In this document: in pieces, positions 51,243 to 62,588 of the stretch | How the letters are laid out: each line of letters starts with the position of its first letter | How positions within the stretch are numbered: position 1 is the stretch's first letter | Assembly: GCF_000151315.2 (NCBI RefSeq) | Contig: NW_011887294.1 | Span: 1,526,601 to 1,590,600, forward strand | DNA from: Capsaspora owczarzaki ATCC 30864 | Taxonomy: Eukaryota > Opisthokonta > Filasterea | DNA: 64,000 bases | Direction of reading: 5' to 3' | The notes under the pieces: model-generated | What the model saw: the letters and a program-made list of their open reading frames with translations, nothing else | Databases searched by the model: none | Told to the model about the DNA's origin: nothing | Translations under genes and position numbers: made by a program

Positions 51243-54236
51243 ATGTCATCGCAGCAGGACGCTGGCATTCGCGACTTTTTCACTGGCCGTGGCGTGTTCA
51301 TCACTGGCGCGACCGGCTTTCTGGGCAAGGTGCTTCTCGAAAAGCTGCTCCGGAGCTCGCCCAGCTGCGGCAACGTCTACGTGCTCGTCCGTGGCAAGAA
51401 GGACGAGACTCCAGCGCAGCGCATCAACGCAGTGCTCTCCGGCGAGGTAAGCCAACAGAAAAGCTAGGACAAAACAAAAAACAAAAAAAGCACAAAAAAA
51501 AAAAAAAAAAAAAAACGCGCCATTTTTCTGTTTGTTGTACAAGAATAGCAGCGTTTTGTTATTGATGGTTGAATGGTGGAAAACGCGCTTCGTTCTATCT
51601 CTTGTTTTTTTGCTTCTGTTTGTGTCTGTCTCGTTTGGGGGACTGTCAACGCGCGGAACTCCAGAGAGATGAGAGATGAGAAGCGATCAAAGAGATGGAC
51701 TTCTGTTGTGGAATGCCATGAGGTCCCTTTTTTTTCTTTTTTTTTTTTTTTTTTTTTGTTTTGAAAACCCGCTCCTTCTTCCTTCTTCCTCATCTTCGCT
51801 GCTAGCATTCGAGGACCACTCGCGCTCTTGTATCTGCGATGCAAAGCTTGTGCATTTGCACCACTGCTCTCTTGCTCTGCAACCACCACCACCACCCCAA
51901 TTCGCTCGTGAAATAGCGAGACGATCTTTGATCCAAAAAAAAAATCAAAAAAAAAAATCTCCCTTTTTGCTTGACGCATTGATGCGTTGGACCATTTTGT
52001 AAGGGAAAGCAAGCAAAGAGAGAGGGGAAAGTAAGAGGTGGATGCGCTGTCATGCGCAATGAACGCCTGCAGATTTAATCTCTTGCATTCATTCTCTCTC
52101 GCTGTGCCGTGGAAGAGGGGGGGGGACTTCAGACGGCTGCTTGATTAATGGATGGATGGATCTACGTCGTCGTCGTCCTTCGTCCTTCGACTTGGTCATT
52201 GGCCCGTCGCCTCTTCTTGAATCTCTGCTCTCCCATTTGCAGATGACTGTCATCGTTGTGATGCGTTGTAGCGGCAAACCCCGATGCGGAGGAGAGAGGG
52301 AGGGACGGGCGGGCGGGCGGGCGGGTCGCGGACTTGATCATCATGGTCTCTACCTCCATCGGCTCATTCGCTTCCCATCTTGCCATCCTTCGGTCTTTGT
52401 TCGACGTCGTGTATCGGTGCCATGTCACTCACTCTGCGCTTGTTTTCAAACCCAACCCCCCAACTCCCCCTTTGAAAAACAAAAAACTTGTCTACTTAGC
52501 TGTTTGATCGCCTTCGCGAGGAGCAGCCCGACTTTGCTGCAAAGGTCATCCCGGTCATTGGAGATATCATGTTCCCGCAGCTCGGACTCTCGCACCAGGA
52601 CCGCGACCTCATCATCAAGAACGTGAATGTGGTGCTGCACTGCGCCGCCACCGTCTCGTTCAACGAGAAGCTGCGCATCGCACTGGCCATGAACGTTGTC
52701 GCTGTTCAGCGCTTGGTCGCGCTCGCGTCTTCGTGCCACCGTATCGACGCGTTTGTTCACGTCTCGACCGCATACGCAAACTGCGATCGTGCCGAAATTC
52801 TCGACCAGGTCTACCCGCCCGTCGCCGACCCTTACAAGCTGATTGAGGCCACCAACTGGCTCGACGACGCGCAGCTGGAAGGCCTGACCGCTGGCCTCTT
52901 GGGAAAGCGACCCAACACGTACACGCTGACCAAGTCGCTTGGCGAGTACATTCTGTGCCGCGAGGGACAGCACTTGCCAATTTCCATCTTCCGCCCGTCC
53001 ATTGTCGGCGCGATCGCCAAGGACCCCCTTCCCGGCTGGACTGACAACCTCAACGGCCCCGGAGGTCTGTACCTGGCCTGTGGCAAGGGCGTCCTGCGCA
53101 TCATGCGCGGTGACGAAGCGGCGGCCGCAGACATTGTGCCCGTCGACTTTTGCGCCAGCATGATTCTCGCGATTGCATGGCGCACCGCGCGTCTGCACGA
53201 ACGCCAGCCCGAGCACGCCGACGAGCACCTGGCGTCTTCCAAGGGTGAGCACCAACGCCGCGGGCGCCGAGCTGCACGCGCCAAGGATGCCAACCTTCGA
53301 CACAACCTGCTGGTGCACGCCCCTCACTCGTCAGAGGCGCTCTTTGACATTCCCAGCACGTTCTCTGAGAGCTCTGTGTTTGCATCTGCCTCGTCTGCAC
53401 CAGAGCCCCCGGCCGAACCTCTGAAGCCGACCGTGTCTTACGTTCAGGTCTACCACTGCACGTCGGGCGACAAAAACCCGCTGTACTGGGCCAAAAACAA
53501 CGAGTACGTTGCCGGTGCATTCTCGCGCTATCCTCTTGAGCAAGTCTTCCGACGACCTTCGTTCGCCCACACCAACAGCAGCACTCAGTACGCTGCGTGG
53601 GAGCTCATCAGCCACACCATTCCCGCCTACATTGCCGACGGCGCGTCCTTCCTTGCCGGCAAGCGCCCTCGCATGCGCCGTATTTATTACAAGCTTGGCA
53701 AGCTCATGGAAGCGTACAATTTCTTCACCTCCAACCACTGGCGATGGGAGCAAACCAACACGGACGCCCTGCTGGCTGAAATGCTGCCCGCTGAGCGCGA
53801 AACGTACAACTTTGACATGCGCACCATCGACTGGCGCTCGTACATTGAGATGTACTGCATTGGCATCAAGAAGTTTATTCTTAAGGAAGACATGTCGCGG
53901 CTGTGGGTTGCACGTCAGCAGCACCAAAGGTGAGGAGGATGTTTGGGGGCGTTGTTGTTGTTGCTGTCCTTTACTGCTGTCGTGCACTTTTCTGTGGCTT
54001 GTCGCTCAATTTCTCGCTTCTTGTTGGTGGTTCTTGTGTATTCTCTCAACAGAATGCGTGCCGTTCGAATTGCTTGCACTCTCGCCCTGCTCGCCTTCGT
54101 ACTTCGCGTCGTTTTCCGCTTTTTGCGCACGCGTGGCTTTGTCAAGGGCTCGTACACCATGCTGATGAACCCGTTCAGCTTTATCATGCTTTCCATGAAG
54201 TCCCAGGGCATGCTCATGACTGGAAAGAGCTTCTAA
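51243..54236 (+). CDS. FAR: Fatty acyl-CoA reductase
   Basis: Three exons (51243-51446, 52500-53929, 54053-54236), 1,818 nt, 605 residues. It reduces acyl-CoA to a fatty alcohol with NADPH. The extended short-chain dehydrogenase domain has GVFITGATGFLGKVLLEKLL, VNVVLHCAATVSFNEKLR, VHVSTAYANCDR and the catalytic TYTLTKSLGE (Y~208, K~212), then ISIFRPSIVGA and DIVPVDFCASMI. The C-terminal sterile/FAR_C region holds FTSNHWRWEQTNT and IDWRSYIEMYCIGIKKFIL. Exon 3 carries a membrane anchor (IACTLALLAFVLRVVFRFL). An ~80-residue Arg/Ser/Pro-rich insert (53245-53440) separates the two domains. Intron 1 is 1,053 bases, the longest in the window. Confidence 0.95.
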
Positions 54237-54636
54237 GCTATGGTCCTTATTTGATGCGAGTTGTGTTGTTGTTGCCCTGGCTCTGTTTTTGCCTCGCCTT
54301 TTTTTTCTTCTTTTTTTCATTGTTTGGTGGCGGTACAGCCCACCAATATTCACGATTATCTTACTGTGCTGATGTCCGTCTTGTTGTGCCTGCTGAAGCT
54401 GTTGTTTTGCAATCTTGCATTTTTTTTTTCCCGCTTTGTATTCTTGTTTTGACCGTGTTTCGAGTTTGTTTCCGTGTTTGCCTGGATTTGCTCCAAAAGG
54501 CCAACCAAACTCAATCCTCAAAAAGTACCGACGAAATGACTCAGATATAGACCCTTTAACAATATGTATGTTGTTTCACAAGAGCTACAATGCAAATTGC
54601 TCAAAGGCACGTTTAAGAACAGGGACTGTAACGATT
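54237..54636. other. Convergent spacer between FAR and uL18 genes
   Basis: 400 bases, T-rich, holding two 3' UTRs. No gene or RNA recognised. Confidence 0.5.
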
Positions 54637-56307
54637 TTACTCGTCCTGGGGAGCAACAGCCTCGGGCTCGGCCTCCTTTGCCTTGCCGGTCTTGTGGCCC
54701 TTCTTGGCAATCGACTCGATGCGCTGCTTGGTCTGGTTCTTGCGCTGGGCAAGGGTGATCTTGGAGCGGTGGTACGACTTGCGGGTAGCGGGGGCAGGCT
54801 TGGCGGTGGACTTGTGGGTGGGGTCGGCACGGATGGCAGCGTGGGCAGCCTTGTAGACACCCTCAACCTGGTCGGCACCAATCTTCGCAGCAATGTACTT
54901 GGAGAACTGGCGCTTGTAGGCCTCGGGATCCTCCTTCTGGAGAGTGCGCATGTAGTCGGCGACGTGCTTGCCGAAGATGCGGTCACGGTGGGCCTCAGCC
55001 TTGTAGGTGCTCGACTCGGCAGAGTAGCCGGGGAAGCGGCGGGTCGAGTGGGGGACGTTCAGGCCACCATCGACAGCGCCCTTGAGGACACCGAAAAGAC
55101 GGGCACCAGTGGAGGTGCGGGCAAGACCGACATCAAGGAAAGCCTGGAAGGGGCGCTTCTCGCCCTCCTCCTCGACGTGGTACTCCTCGCCGGTAGCCTT
55201 CTCAACGCCCTTGTAGGCGTCAGCGAGGCCGACCTTGGTGAGGAGACGGCGGGCAAGCAGAAGGCCAGTGGCGTACGCGGCAGCGTAGTTGGTGAGGCCG
55301 AGCTTGACGCCATAGCGGGGGAGCTCGTGAGCGTAGGCAGCAGCGAGGATGACGTCGCCCTCAATCTTGGCAGAGGCGATCTGGGCGACAATGTCGCGGT
55401 TGGAGAAGCGGACAACAAGGCGGTACTTGGGCGAGTTGTACTTGTTCTTGTCCTGGGTGATCAGGCGCTTGCGGGCATAGTAGTCGGTCTTGCCCTCTAA
55501 AAAAGAGTTGGCCAAAAAAGCAGCACCACCGGTAAGTACACAGAAATACAAGAAGCACAATGAAGGGGTGGGAAGGACAAAGAGGAGAAACGTAGGGTGA
55601 AAAGAAGTTGGGAAACGTTCGCAGAAAAACGAAAAAAAAAAAAGTGTAGCCGATCAGATAGGAGCGAAAGACATATGGATAAAAATTGCTTTAAGAATTC
55701 GACATGGCTAGTGTTCAGAAGGTGTTCTTCATCAACTCGGCAGAGAGGGGACGCGGGCAGAGTGGAGCAAAAAAAAGAAACGGAAAAAACAAAAAAAAAA
55801 AAGCGAAACGCAAGCGATGATAATGATGCTGACAACTTACGGCGGCGGCGACGGAACTGGACCTGGTAGCGCTTGAAGTAAGCCTTGTTCTTGACGACCT
55901 TGACGAAAGCCTGGGGGAGCAAGAAGTGTACATTGACGAAAGTGAGACGATTTTTGCCATTGAATGGGATTGGATGGGATTCAAGCGATTGCCTGGTTGC
56001 GCCGAACTTGGATCGCTGCTATCGCATTGCCCCGACACCATCGTCCCAGCTCCTCCCCCGAATCCGATATAGTAGAGAGCTGTACATCGGATTCGCAAGC
56101 GCTGGTCGACGTCGAAAGTGCGGGTGGTGGCAAGAAGCGTTGCAAGGCGGTGGACTTGGTTTCCTTCTCCGCTTCAACCCCCTTTCTCTCTTGCTCTCTT
56201 GCCCCCAGCCCACACACACATCCGCGACAAGCCTCGCCCGACACGTTTGCTGATGCAGTAGTAGTCGTGAGAGCGGGAAGAAACAGCGCTCCGAGAACAC
56301 CTACCAT
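54637..56307 (-). CDS. RPL5: 60S ribosomal protein uL18 (RPL5)
   Basis: Three coding exons (56307-56305, 55910-55841, 55496-54637), 933 nt, 310 residues. The first coding exon is the ATG alone, cut by donor GTAGGT. The protein is near-identical in layout to human RPL5: [126 protein letters not shown] and KITLAQRK near the end. RPL5 joins RPL11 and 5S rRNA before large-subunit assembly. The usual RRRRE becomes RRRRQ at the exon junction. Codon use is strongly biased to C/G-ending codons, as expected for a highly expressed gene. Intron 2 hosts a C/D box snoRNA. Confidence 0.97.
55649..55741 (-). ncRNA. Intronic C/D box snoRNA, U80/SNORD80-like, LSU rRNA methylation guide
   Basis: Lies on the sense strand of uL18 intron 2. 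A 5-bp terminal stem (GCCGA at 55741-55737, TCGGC at 55653-55649) encloses C box TTGATGA (55735-55729; consensus RTGATGA) and D box CTGA (55657-55654). An internal CTGA (55718-55715) can be D'. The 15 bases before the D box read GTCTTTCGCTCCTAT. They pair with the LSU rRNA segment ATAGGGGCGAAAGAC, which I know from established rRNA sequences, with one G-U pair. Human SNORD80, as I remember it, ends with the same guide and D box. By the D+5 rule the target is the second G of ATAGG. C box to D box is 82 bases, normal for the class. Confidence 0.85.
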
Positions 56308-56955
56308 TGTATTTATCGAAGATTAGCGAGGTGCGTGTGCAAAGACAGTGGCTGAATCGCGCTTCAATAAAGAGGAGAGCGAGCGAAACGGATTTGGTTT
56401 GAGAATGAAATTTCAATTTCTGAGAGCGGGATGTATGAACGAGGTTGGTCGGCCAGCTGCGGCTTTGGCAGCAATACCTATTTTCCTACAAGTCGTGGTT
56501 GAACGACTGGCTGCGCCAGAACAAACGAAAGCGGGCATCTGCGGGATTCGCAGAGTGAAACGTCTATTTTGCTTTTTTTTTTTGTGAAACATTTTGTGTG
56601 AACGCCGGCAACCCCTCGAGCTGTCTTGATGGACACAGCTTCAATGCCAGCGTGAGGTTGCACTACCACTCTCAACAATAAGAGGGATGCAGCAAGTGCC
56701 GGGCAGCCAACAATTGTCAACGAAATTTCAACGCTAAACCGTGTCTGCCCGGATTGCAATCAGCTACCCGTGATGAACGCCTCCCTGCAGCCCCGGAATT
56801 ATTTAAATGATTGCCGCACGTCAATGGGAACGCAAGGAGGGGCTCTCAGGCTTTTGTCTGGTACTTTGTTTTCAAATGAAAGCTCGGTCGTGAATTTGAG
56901 GCAAGTTCATCCGCTTTCGGTCGGTCTGGCTTCAACGCTCTCTCTTCCTTGCACC
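56308..56955. promoter_or_regulatory. Shared divergent promoter of two ribosomal protein genes
   Basis: 648 bases between the uL18 ATG (minus) and the eL14 ATG (plus). Contains pyrimidine-rich leader sequence before the eL14 ATG (CTCTCTCTTCCTTGCACC). No TATA box or known ribosomal-gene motif was identified with confidence. Confidence 0.55.
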
Positions 56956-58018
56956 ATGGTACGGTCATGGCTCGTTCATCCCGCCTCCTTCGGGTGTCAA
57001 TCCGACGTGTTACATGATTCTCTGCCGGATTTGCGCGGCGTGAAGGCCGTAGTGGCTTGTGATTGCGGTGGAGAGGCTGCGGCAGTTGGAGGTTGAGAGG
57101 AGTTCGGGGGATTCAGCCGATTCAGCTTGGAGCTTTTCCCTGCCGTCCTCGTTCGTTTGACCGCCCTGTCCGCGTTGCCCGCTCTGGCTGGTGGAGGCAT
57201 GCCGCTCGTGTGGGTTTTCTGGGGTCCAGCTCGACGTTCCAGAGCCACGGCAGCAGAGAGGGGGCCCAAGGGGGAAGAAGGTCGCTGATTTTTTTTTTTT
57301 TTTTTTGTTTGATGCTGGAGAGCTTTTTTTTCTTTTCTTCTTTGTTTTCTTGTTGCTTGGTGTCCATGACATGTCGCATCGGTGCACAACTTTAGAGTAC
57401 TCGCTCGTGCACATCGTGCAGTTTTGGCTGGCATGTCTGGAGTGGAGAGTCAACGGCTCTCTTTGCCTCGTGCAGCCCACCGTCTCTCGTCTCGTTCCCT
57501 GTGCCTCTCTCGTGTTTTCAAAGCACTCACCAGTGTGACGTTTTTTTGGGGGGAAATTGCAGGTTTACACCCGCTTCGTCCAGGTCGGCCGAGTCGCCCT
57601 TGCCACCGACGGCCCCGCTAAGGGCAAGCTCGTTGTCATTGTTGACATTATCGACCAGACCCGTGCCCTCGTCGACAACCCTGCTCAGGGCGTTGACCGC
57701 CAGTCGCTCTCTTTCAGCGCCATGCAGCTGACTGACTTCACTGTTGGCATCCCCCACGGTGTTGGCTCTGCTCCCCTCCGTCGCGCCTACGCCAAGGCCG
57801 AGGTCGAGACCAAGTGGAACCAGACCAACTGGGCCAAGACCATCGCCCGCCGTGCCACCCGTGCCTCCCTCACTGACTTTGACCGATTCAAGGTCATGGT
57901 CGGCCGCAAGGAGCGCTCCAAGATTGTCAGCACTGCTTTCAACAAGCTCCGCCGACCCGTCAGCGCTGCCAACAAGGCAAAGAAGGCTGGCTCCAAGAAG
58001 GCTGCCCCCAAGAAGTAA
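56956..58018 (+). CDS. RPL14: 60S ribosomal protein eL14
   Basis: Two coding exons (56956-56958, 57563-58018), 459 nt, 152 residues. Exon 1 is just the ATG, followed by donor GTACGG; the 604-base intron ends TTGCAG|GTTTAC. The protein begins MVYTRFVQVGRVAL and continues KLVVIVDIIDQTRALVDNPA, MQLTDFTVGIPHG, KWNQTNWAKTIARR and LTDFDRFKVMVGRKERSKIV, matching human RPL14 (MVFRRFVEVGRVA, LVAIVDVIDQNRALVDGP, MTDFDRFKVMKAKK). The Ala/Lys tail is short. Codon use is as biased as in uL18. A search of the intron for C and D boxes found no good pair. Confidence 0.96.
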
Positions 58019-58478
58019 AAAGCGCAGGGGCGACCTATTTTTTTCTCTGCCGCCGTCTGATGGCCCTTGTCGGTCGGGGGTTTCCCGCCCATGTTATTGC
58101 TTTGCACCTTGAGTTTCTTTGTTTCGATTGCAAAAGGAGAATTTGAGGTATTATGCTTTTTGTATTCTATTGTTTTGGTTTTTTTTTTGAGTAGGGAGGG
58201 GCGTTTGAATTGGTTGTTGATTGTGCACAGCTGCACGAGAAGGGGAGTGAGTGGTGAGCGGTTGAGATTGAACGAGCAGTTGATCGATCTCAGGCAACGT
58301 AGACCCAGTCCTCTTTGAGGTGGACGGCTCAACACTGTTTCAGCGTGCTGGGCCTAAATCAACAATGAAAATGGTTTGTGGGAATCAAAAACGAGGTGCT
58401 GACAAGAAAAAAAAAAAACCACTCAACCAAAATTCCATTGTCTAGATTATTTATTCTTATTCAACCTTCTGCTCAGAT
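58019..58478. other. Convergent spacer between eL14 and carbonic anhydrase
   Basis: 460 bases of T/A-rich sequence with the two 3' UTRs. No gene recognised. Confidence 0.5.
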
Positions 58479-60167
58479 TCACTCGGAATCAGAGTTGCCG
58501 CGCATTGAACGAAGCATGCTCTGGAGGGGGTTGGCCTTCTCTTCAGCCGTCGCAGTCGAAACGGCTGGCGTGCTTTCTTGATCAAACCGATACTGGTAGA
58601 TGGCACCGACCTCGTCCCATTCCGGCCGGCGTTCCACTTGCAGATCGCGGATCAGACCAGTGGAGATATTGCAGACCCAGCCATGCACCTACACGATGAC
58701 CAGAGTGAGATGGAGTTTGAGTTACGAGAGACGAGGGGAAACAACAAAAAACCCAGAAAAAAACAATCAAACAAACACAAAACCTCGCGGCTCATCAATA
58801 CCTGAACACGGTGTCCCTGGGCCCAGGACTTTTGAACAACGCTGGTCTTGTACAGGTTGTACACTTGCTCGACGACATTGAGTTCAACAAGGCGGTTGAC
58901 GCTGTCTCATTCAAAGTGTTTCATTTTGGCAAAATGGTGAGAATGCTTTGCCTATCGAGTACAACACAGGACGATCAACATACCGGGCAGACATGTCAGA
59001 GATTGCCTCAAGCTCTTGGCGATGCAGGCGATAGACATCCTTGATGTTTCGCAGCCACTCGTCGATGATGCCGTGCGGAGTGCTGGTCATGGAAGCGCGG
59101 ACGCCACCACACTCGGTGTGTCCCATGACAATGATGTGCTGCACTTTCAGTACCTGTAGTAGCAAGCGCCAGAAGGTTAGTGTTCACTGATAGTAGCATC
59201 ATGAGGCAAGTGACGACGTGAGCTGCGGTTCTCTCTCCTCCACCAAGTACATCCAAACAACGCAAACTCTCCTGTCACGGAACGGCTGGAGAAAAACAAA
59301 ACAAATTACTCAAGGATTGACAGACAGTCGTTCCGCGAGTGATGCTGGGACTGACCTCGACTGCATATTGGAGAACGGCCATGAGATTCATGTCAGTGTT
59401 GACCACGAGATTGGCAACGTTACGGTGAATGAACAGCTCGCCGGGCATCGTCTGCGTCAACTGATCCGGTGGCACACGCGAATCGGAGCAGCCAATGTAC
59501 ATGTACGGCGGCTGTTGGCCGCGAGCAAGATTGGGAAAGTAGTTGGGATCGACGGAGCTGACTTGACCGGCCCATTGACGGTTGTTGTCCAGAAGACGCG
59601 TGTACAAATCAACTGGTTTTTGGAAGAGCGACTCTGCCTTGGTTTCAGATTGTGCGACCGGGCTTTGGAAACGCGGGCGGATCAGGACCTGGCGCAAGGG
59701 GCTTTCCCCTTTGTGTGCAAAATGAGAAAAAAAAAAAAGCATCGAACGGGTCAGTTGTACATGGATTTGAAAAACAAAAACAACAAAACCAGACGAATTG
59801 TGCGCAGACAGGACAATGTCACCGATAGTGAATGGGGCGTACAGGCAGAATCAGCGGTGGCGCTGGAGTGCAGCGATGCGCGTTGAGGAGCGGCCTGGCT
59901 AGCAGCAGGACTGACAGCAGCAGCAGCAGCGACGCTTGACGTGGCACTGGCAGAGACAGCATGGTCAGGCTGATGGCCTGCTGCTGGCTGCGCGTGGTGG
60001 TGGCTGGGGTGATGTGGGCTGCTGCCATGTGCGTGCGATGAGCACGATCGATAAGCCGTGACAGCAGCGGCAATCATCCGTTGCGCCGCCCCCGACGACG
60101 ACGACGACGACACAGTGGCGCCGTTGGGTTGCAATAGGCACCCTCTCGCAAGACGATTCAGAAACAT
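58479..60167 (-). CDS. Mitochondrial beta-class carbonic anhydrase
   Basis: Five exons (60167-59843, 59708-59356, 59153-58984, 58901-58802, 58688-58479), 1,158 nt, 385 residues. It interconverts CO2 and bicarbonate. Zinc and catalytic residues are visible: CSDSRVP (Cys and Asp/Arg dyad, ~182), and GHTECGG (His and Cys, ~237-240). Other family blocks are QPPYMYIGCSDSR, LFIHRNVANLVV, LQYAVEVLKVQHIIVMG, RVNRLVELNVVEQVYNL, SWAQGHRVQVHGWVCNISTG and LIRDL. The first ~110 residues (MFLNRLARGCLLQPNG then Ser/His/Ala-rich) look like a mitochondrial presequence. The end of exon 1 is uncertain: GCCT|GTACGC is preferred, ATTC|GTCTGG also keeps phase. Confidence 0.92.
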
Positions 60168-60519
60168 GGCTGCTCGACTACTTTTGTGCGTGGACCTCGC
60201 TTTCGGTTGCAACTATTAAAAAAAAAAAAAAAAAAAAAAACGGAAGAGGAATCAAACAGAAAACCTGACTCAAGCGAGATTGGAAGAAAAAAAAAAAAAA
60301 GAAAAAAAACGACTGATAAAACAATCCTTCAACAGGGTGAGGTTTGCATTGCAATAAAGCATTGATCGCGGATTGTTCAAAGTGGCGATGGCGTTGGTTT
60401 GAAATCCAAAGCCAATATCTCACCATTGAAGTGGAAAAACAGGTCATTCAATATTTTGTTGGGATTTTTTTTTTTTTTTTTGTTTTTTTGGTGTTACCTC
60501 AGATCAAATTCAACACACG
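60168..60519. promoter_or_regulatory. Divergent promoter region between carbonic anhydrase and PlsC acyltransferase
   Basis: 352 bases between head-to-head ATGs, with long A runs (60217-60240, 60285-60307) on one side and T runs (60466-60487) near the acyltransferase start. No specific site identified. Confidence 0.5.
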
Positions 60520-60623
60520 ATGAGTGAAGCGAAGACGACGCTGGGCAACGGGAGGCGAAACAAGCGCAAGCAAGCACTGCCAGAGCAGCATGAGCAGCAG
60601 GGTGACGACGACGGCAGCAGCAT

Positions 60624-60668
<45 letters not shown>

Positions 60669-61143
60669 TGCACTGATTGCTGGTCTTTCTGGCGACGCGT
60701 TGACTGCTGCAATCGACCGCGCGCGGCAGGCACTGAAGGCACTGGCGCCCAGGTGCGATGCGGCCCCTGAGAACCAAGACCACCATGCGCGTCGTGTGCT
60801 GTATGCCGAGCTGGAGCTGCTGCGCCTGGACTACGAGGAGCTGCTCGATGCCCAAGCGGCTCAGTTGTCCGACGGCAAATCGGCGGCTGCTGCTAATGCG
60901 ACGCTGTCATCGTCGTCCTCGTCGTCCACATCCGTCTCGGCAGCGTCATCAGCGTCATCAGCATCATCGGCATTGACTTCGGCTTCGGCTTCGGCTTCGG
61001 CATCGGCATCGGCGGCTGCAGCGACTTTTGCGAGCGACGCGGCTTCAGCTGCGGATGATGACAGTCACGAGGAGACGCTTCCGGCTGCTGACTCTGGCGC
61101 TGTGACTGCTGCCAAGCAGCGCAAGAGCACCAAAGCGAGCACC

Positions 61144-61174
<31 letters not shown>

Positions 61175-62100
61175 CTGGTCTGAGCAGCAGCGAGGATCCG
61201 ACCATGGCAGAGTTCAATCGTCTGCGCGCCAGACTCGCCCTCAAGCCAAACCGGAGCAAAACGCCAATGATGGCGCTGCGAATGTTCGCCGGCGTTGTCT
61301 ACATTATTGCGTTTGTCCCACTGTTCTACCTGTTTGTCCCGATACGGCCGCTGCACATTCTGCTCCGAAAGGTCGGGATCAAGAACAACTACCTGCCGAT
61401 GGACTTGCTGCACCGAGCATTTGCAAAGGGCCTGCTGCGTGTGTGCGGCGTTGTTCTGCGTGTGGATGGGTACGACCACTTGGACTGCAACAACCCCACC
61501 GTCGCCATGTTCAACCACTCTTCCTCAACCGACGTCGTTGCGCTCACTGCCGCGTGCCCAGTCGCGTTCAAATTCGTTGCCAAGAAGCAGCTCTTTTACG
61601 TCCCAATTATCGGCTGGGCGCTTGGGTTGATTGGGCACATTGCCATTGACCGATCCAACCTTTCCAAGGCCAAGCTCTCGCTCGAGAAAGCCGTTCGCAA
61701 GATTCATCGATGGGGACGGTCCATTGCCATCTCACCCGAAGGCACTCGCTCCAAGTCTGGCCTCATTGCCGAATTCAAGAAGGGCCCCTTCCATCTCGCT
61801 CGACAGGTCAACCTGCCAATCACCCCCATCATCATGACCAATGCGTTCGAGCTGTGGCCGCACGGGCAGATCTGGACCGAGCCTGGCGTGGTTGATGTCC
61901 ACTTTTTGCCGCGCATCACCATCGAAAAGGACGACACTGTCACTTCCCTATCCCGCAAGGTGCATCGCAGCTTTTTGCATGGCTCGCTCCTTCGCCCAGT
62001 TCAGGGTGCGCAGATTTTGGGCTCGACGTGGAGCAACTTTGCCGCTCTGAGTCTGTTCTACGCTGTTTTCTTCTTTCTCGTCTCGTTGTTCCTTGCGTGA
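60520..62100 (+). CDS. PlsC-family 1-acyl-sn-glycerol-3-phosphate acyltransferase-like protein
   Basis: Single exon, 526 residues. The C-terminal ~290 residues carry the acyltransferase. A membrane segment (RMFAGVVYIIAFVPLFYLFV) is followed by the HxxxxD block FNHSSSTDVVAL (~330), the acceptor loop GHIAIDRSNLSKAK, SPEGTRSKSG (~406), FKKGPFHLARQVNLPITPII, and a C-terminal hydrophobic segment (FYAVFFFLVSLFLA). These are motifs I-IV of the LPAAT/PlsC family that makes phosphatidic acid at the ER. The N-terminal ~235 residues are low complexity: a poly-Ser run from AGC repeats (60613-60666), Ser/Ala blocks and a Thr run (61141-61178). A short helical segment, YAELELLRLDYEELLDAQAA, lies between them. 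Confidence 0.9.
60613..60666 (+). repeat. Coding AGC (CAG) trinucleotide repeat
   Basis: About 17 near-perfect AGC codons encoding serine in the acyltransferase N-terminus. Confidence 0.9.
61141..61178 (+). repeat. Coding ACC repeat (poly-Thr)
   Basis: About ten ACC codons, one interrupted, in the acyltransferase linker. Confidence 0.85.
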
Positions 62101-62355
62101 TGCTCAACCTGTCGGTGCAGATTTTTTTTTCAGAATTGTTCTTTGTTTCGCTGTTAGTTGCCACATGAATACATTGGTGTGAGTTTTAATTATGCAGTGG
62201 CTGGATTGTTCGTGATTTTTTTTTTTTTTTTTTTTTTTGGTGCGTTGGTTTGGGCTATTTGTGAGACGTGCTACTGAGGGTCGGATGAGGGACGATAAGT
62301 ATCAGTAGGTGATGTGTTGTTCCTTTGTTGAGTGAAGGAAAAACAACAAACAAAG

Positions 62356-62387
62356 CAAAACAAAACAAAACAAAACAAAACCACCAC

Positions 62388-62421
<34 letters not shown>
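62356..62421. repeat. CAAAA repeat followed by A33 run
   Basis: Five CAAAA units, then CCACCACC, then 33 A residues. Simple-sequence DNA, possibly a decayed poly(A) tail of an inserted element. Confidence 0.8.
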
Positions 62422-62423
<2 letters not shown>

Positions 62424-62588
62424 AAAGCTTCGCCTTCCCATTTGCATTCCATCAAAATGGACAATTGCAAGCAAACACAAAGATGAGGAGGAGATAGAGA
62501 GTAGAATGACGCTTTGAAACGAATCTGGTTTTGTTTTTCATTTCAGTGCTTTTTTTTTTTTGTTTCTTCTTCTCTCAGCAATAGAGGG

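Noticed and set aside
54415-55500. 361-codon plus-strand open frame, Leu/Gly/Val-rich
   Set aside because: Antisense to the uL18 coding exon; its repetitive GLG/LVG composition mirrors the biased codons of the ribosomal protein gene.
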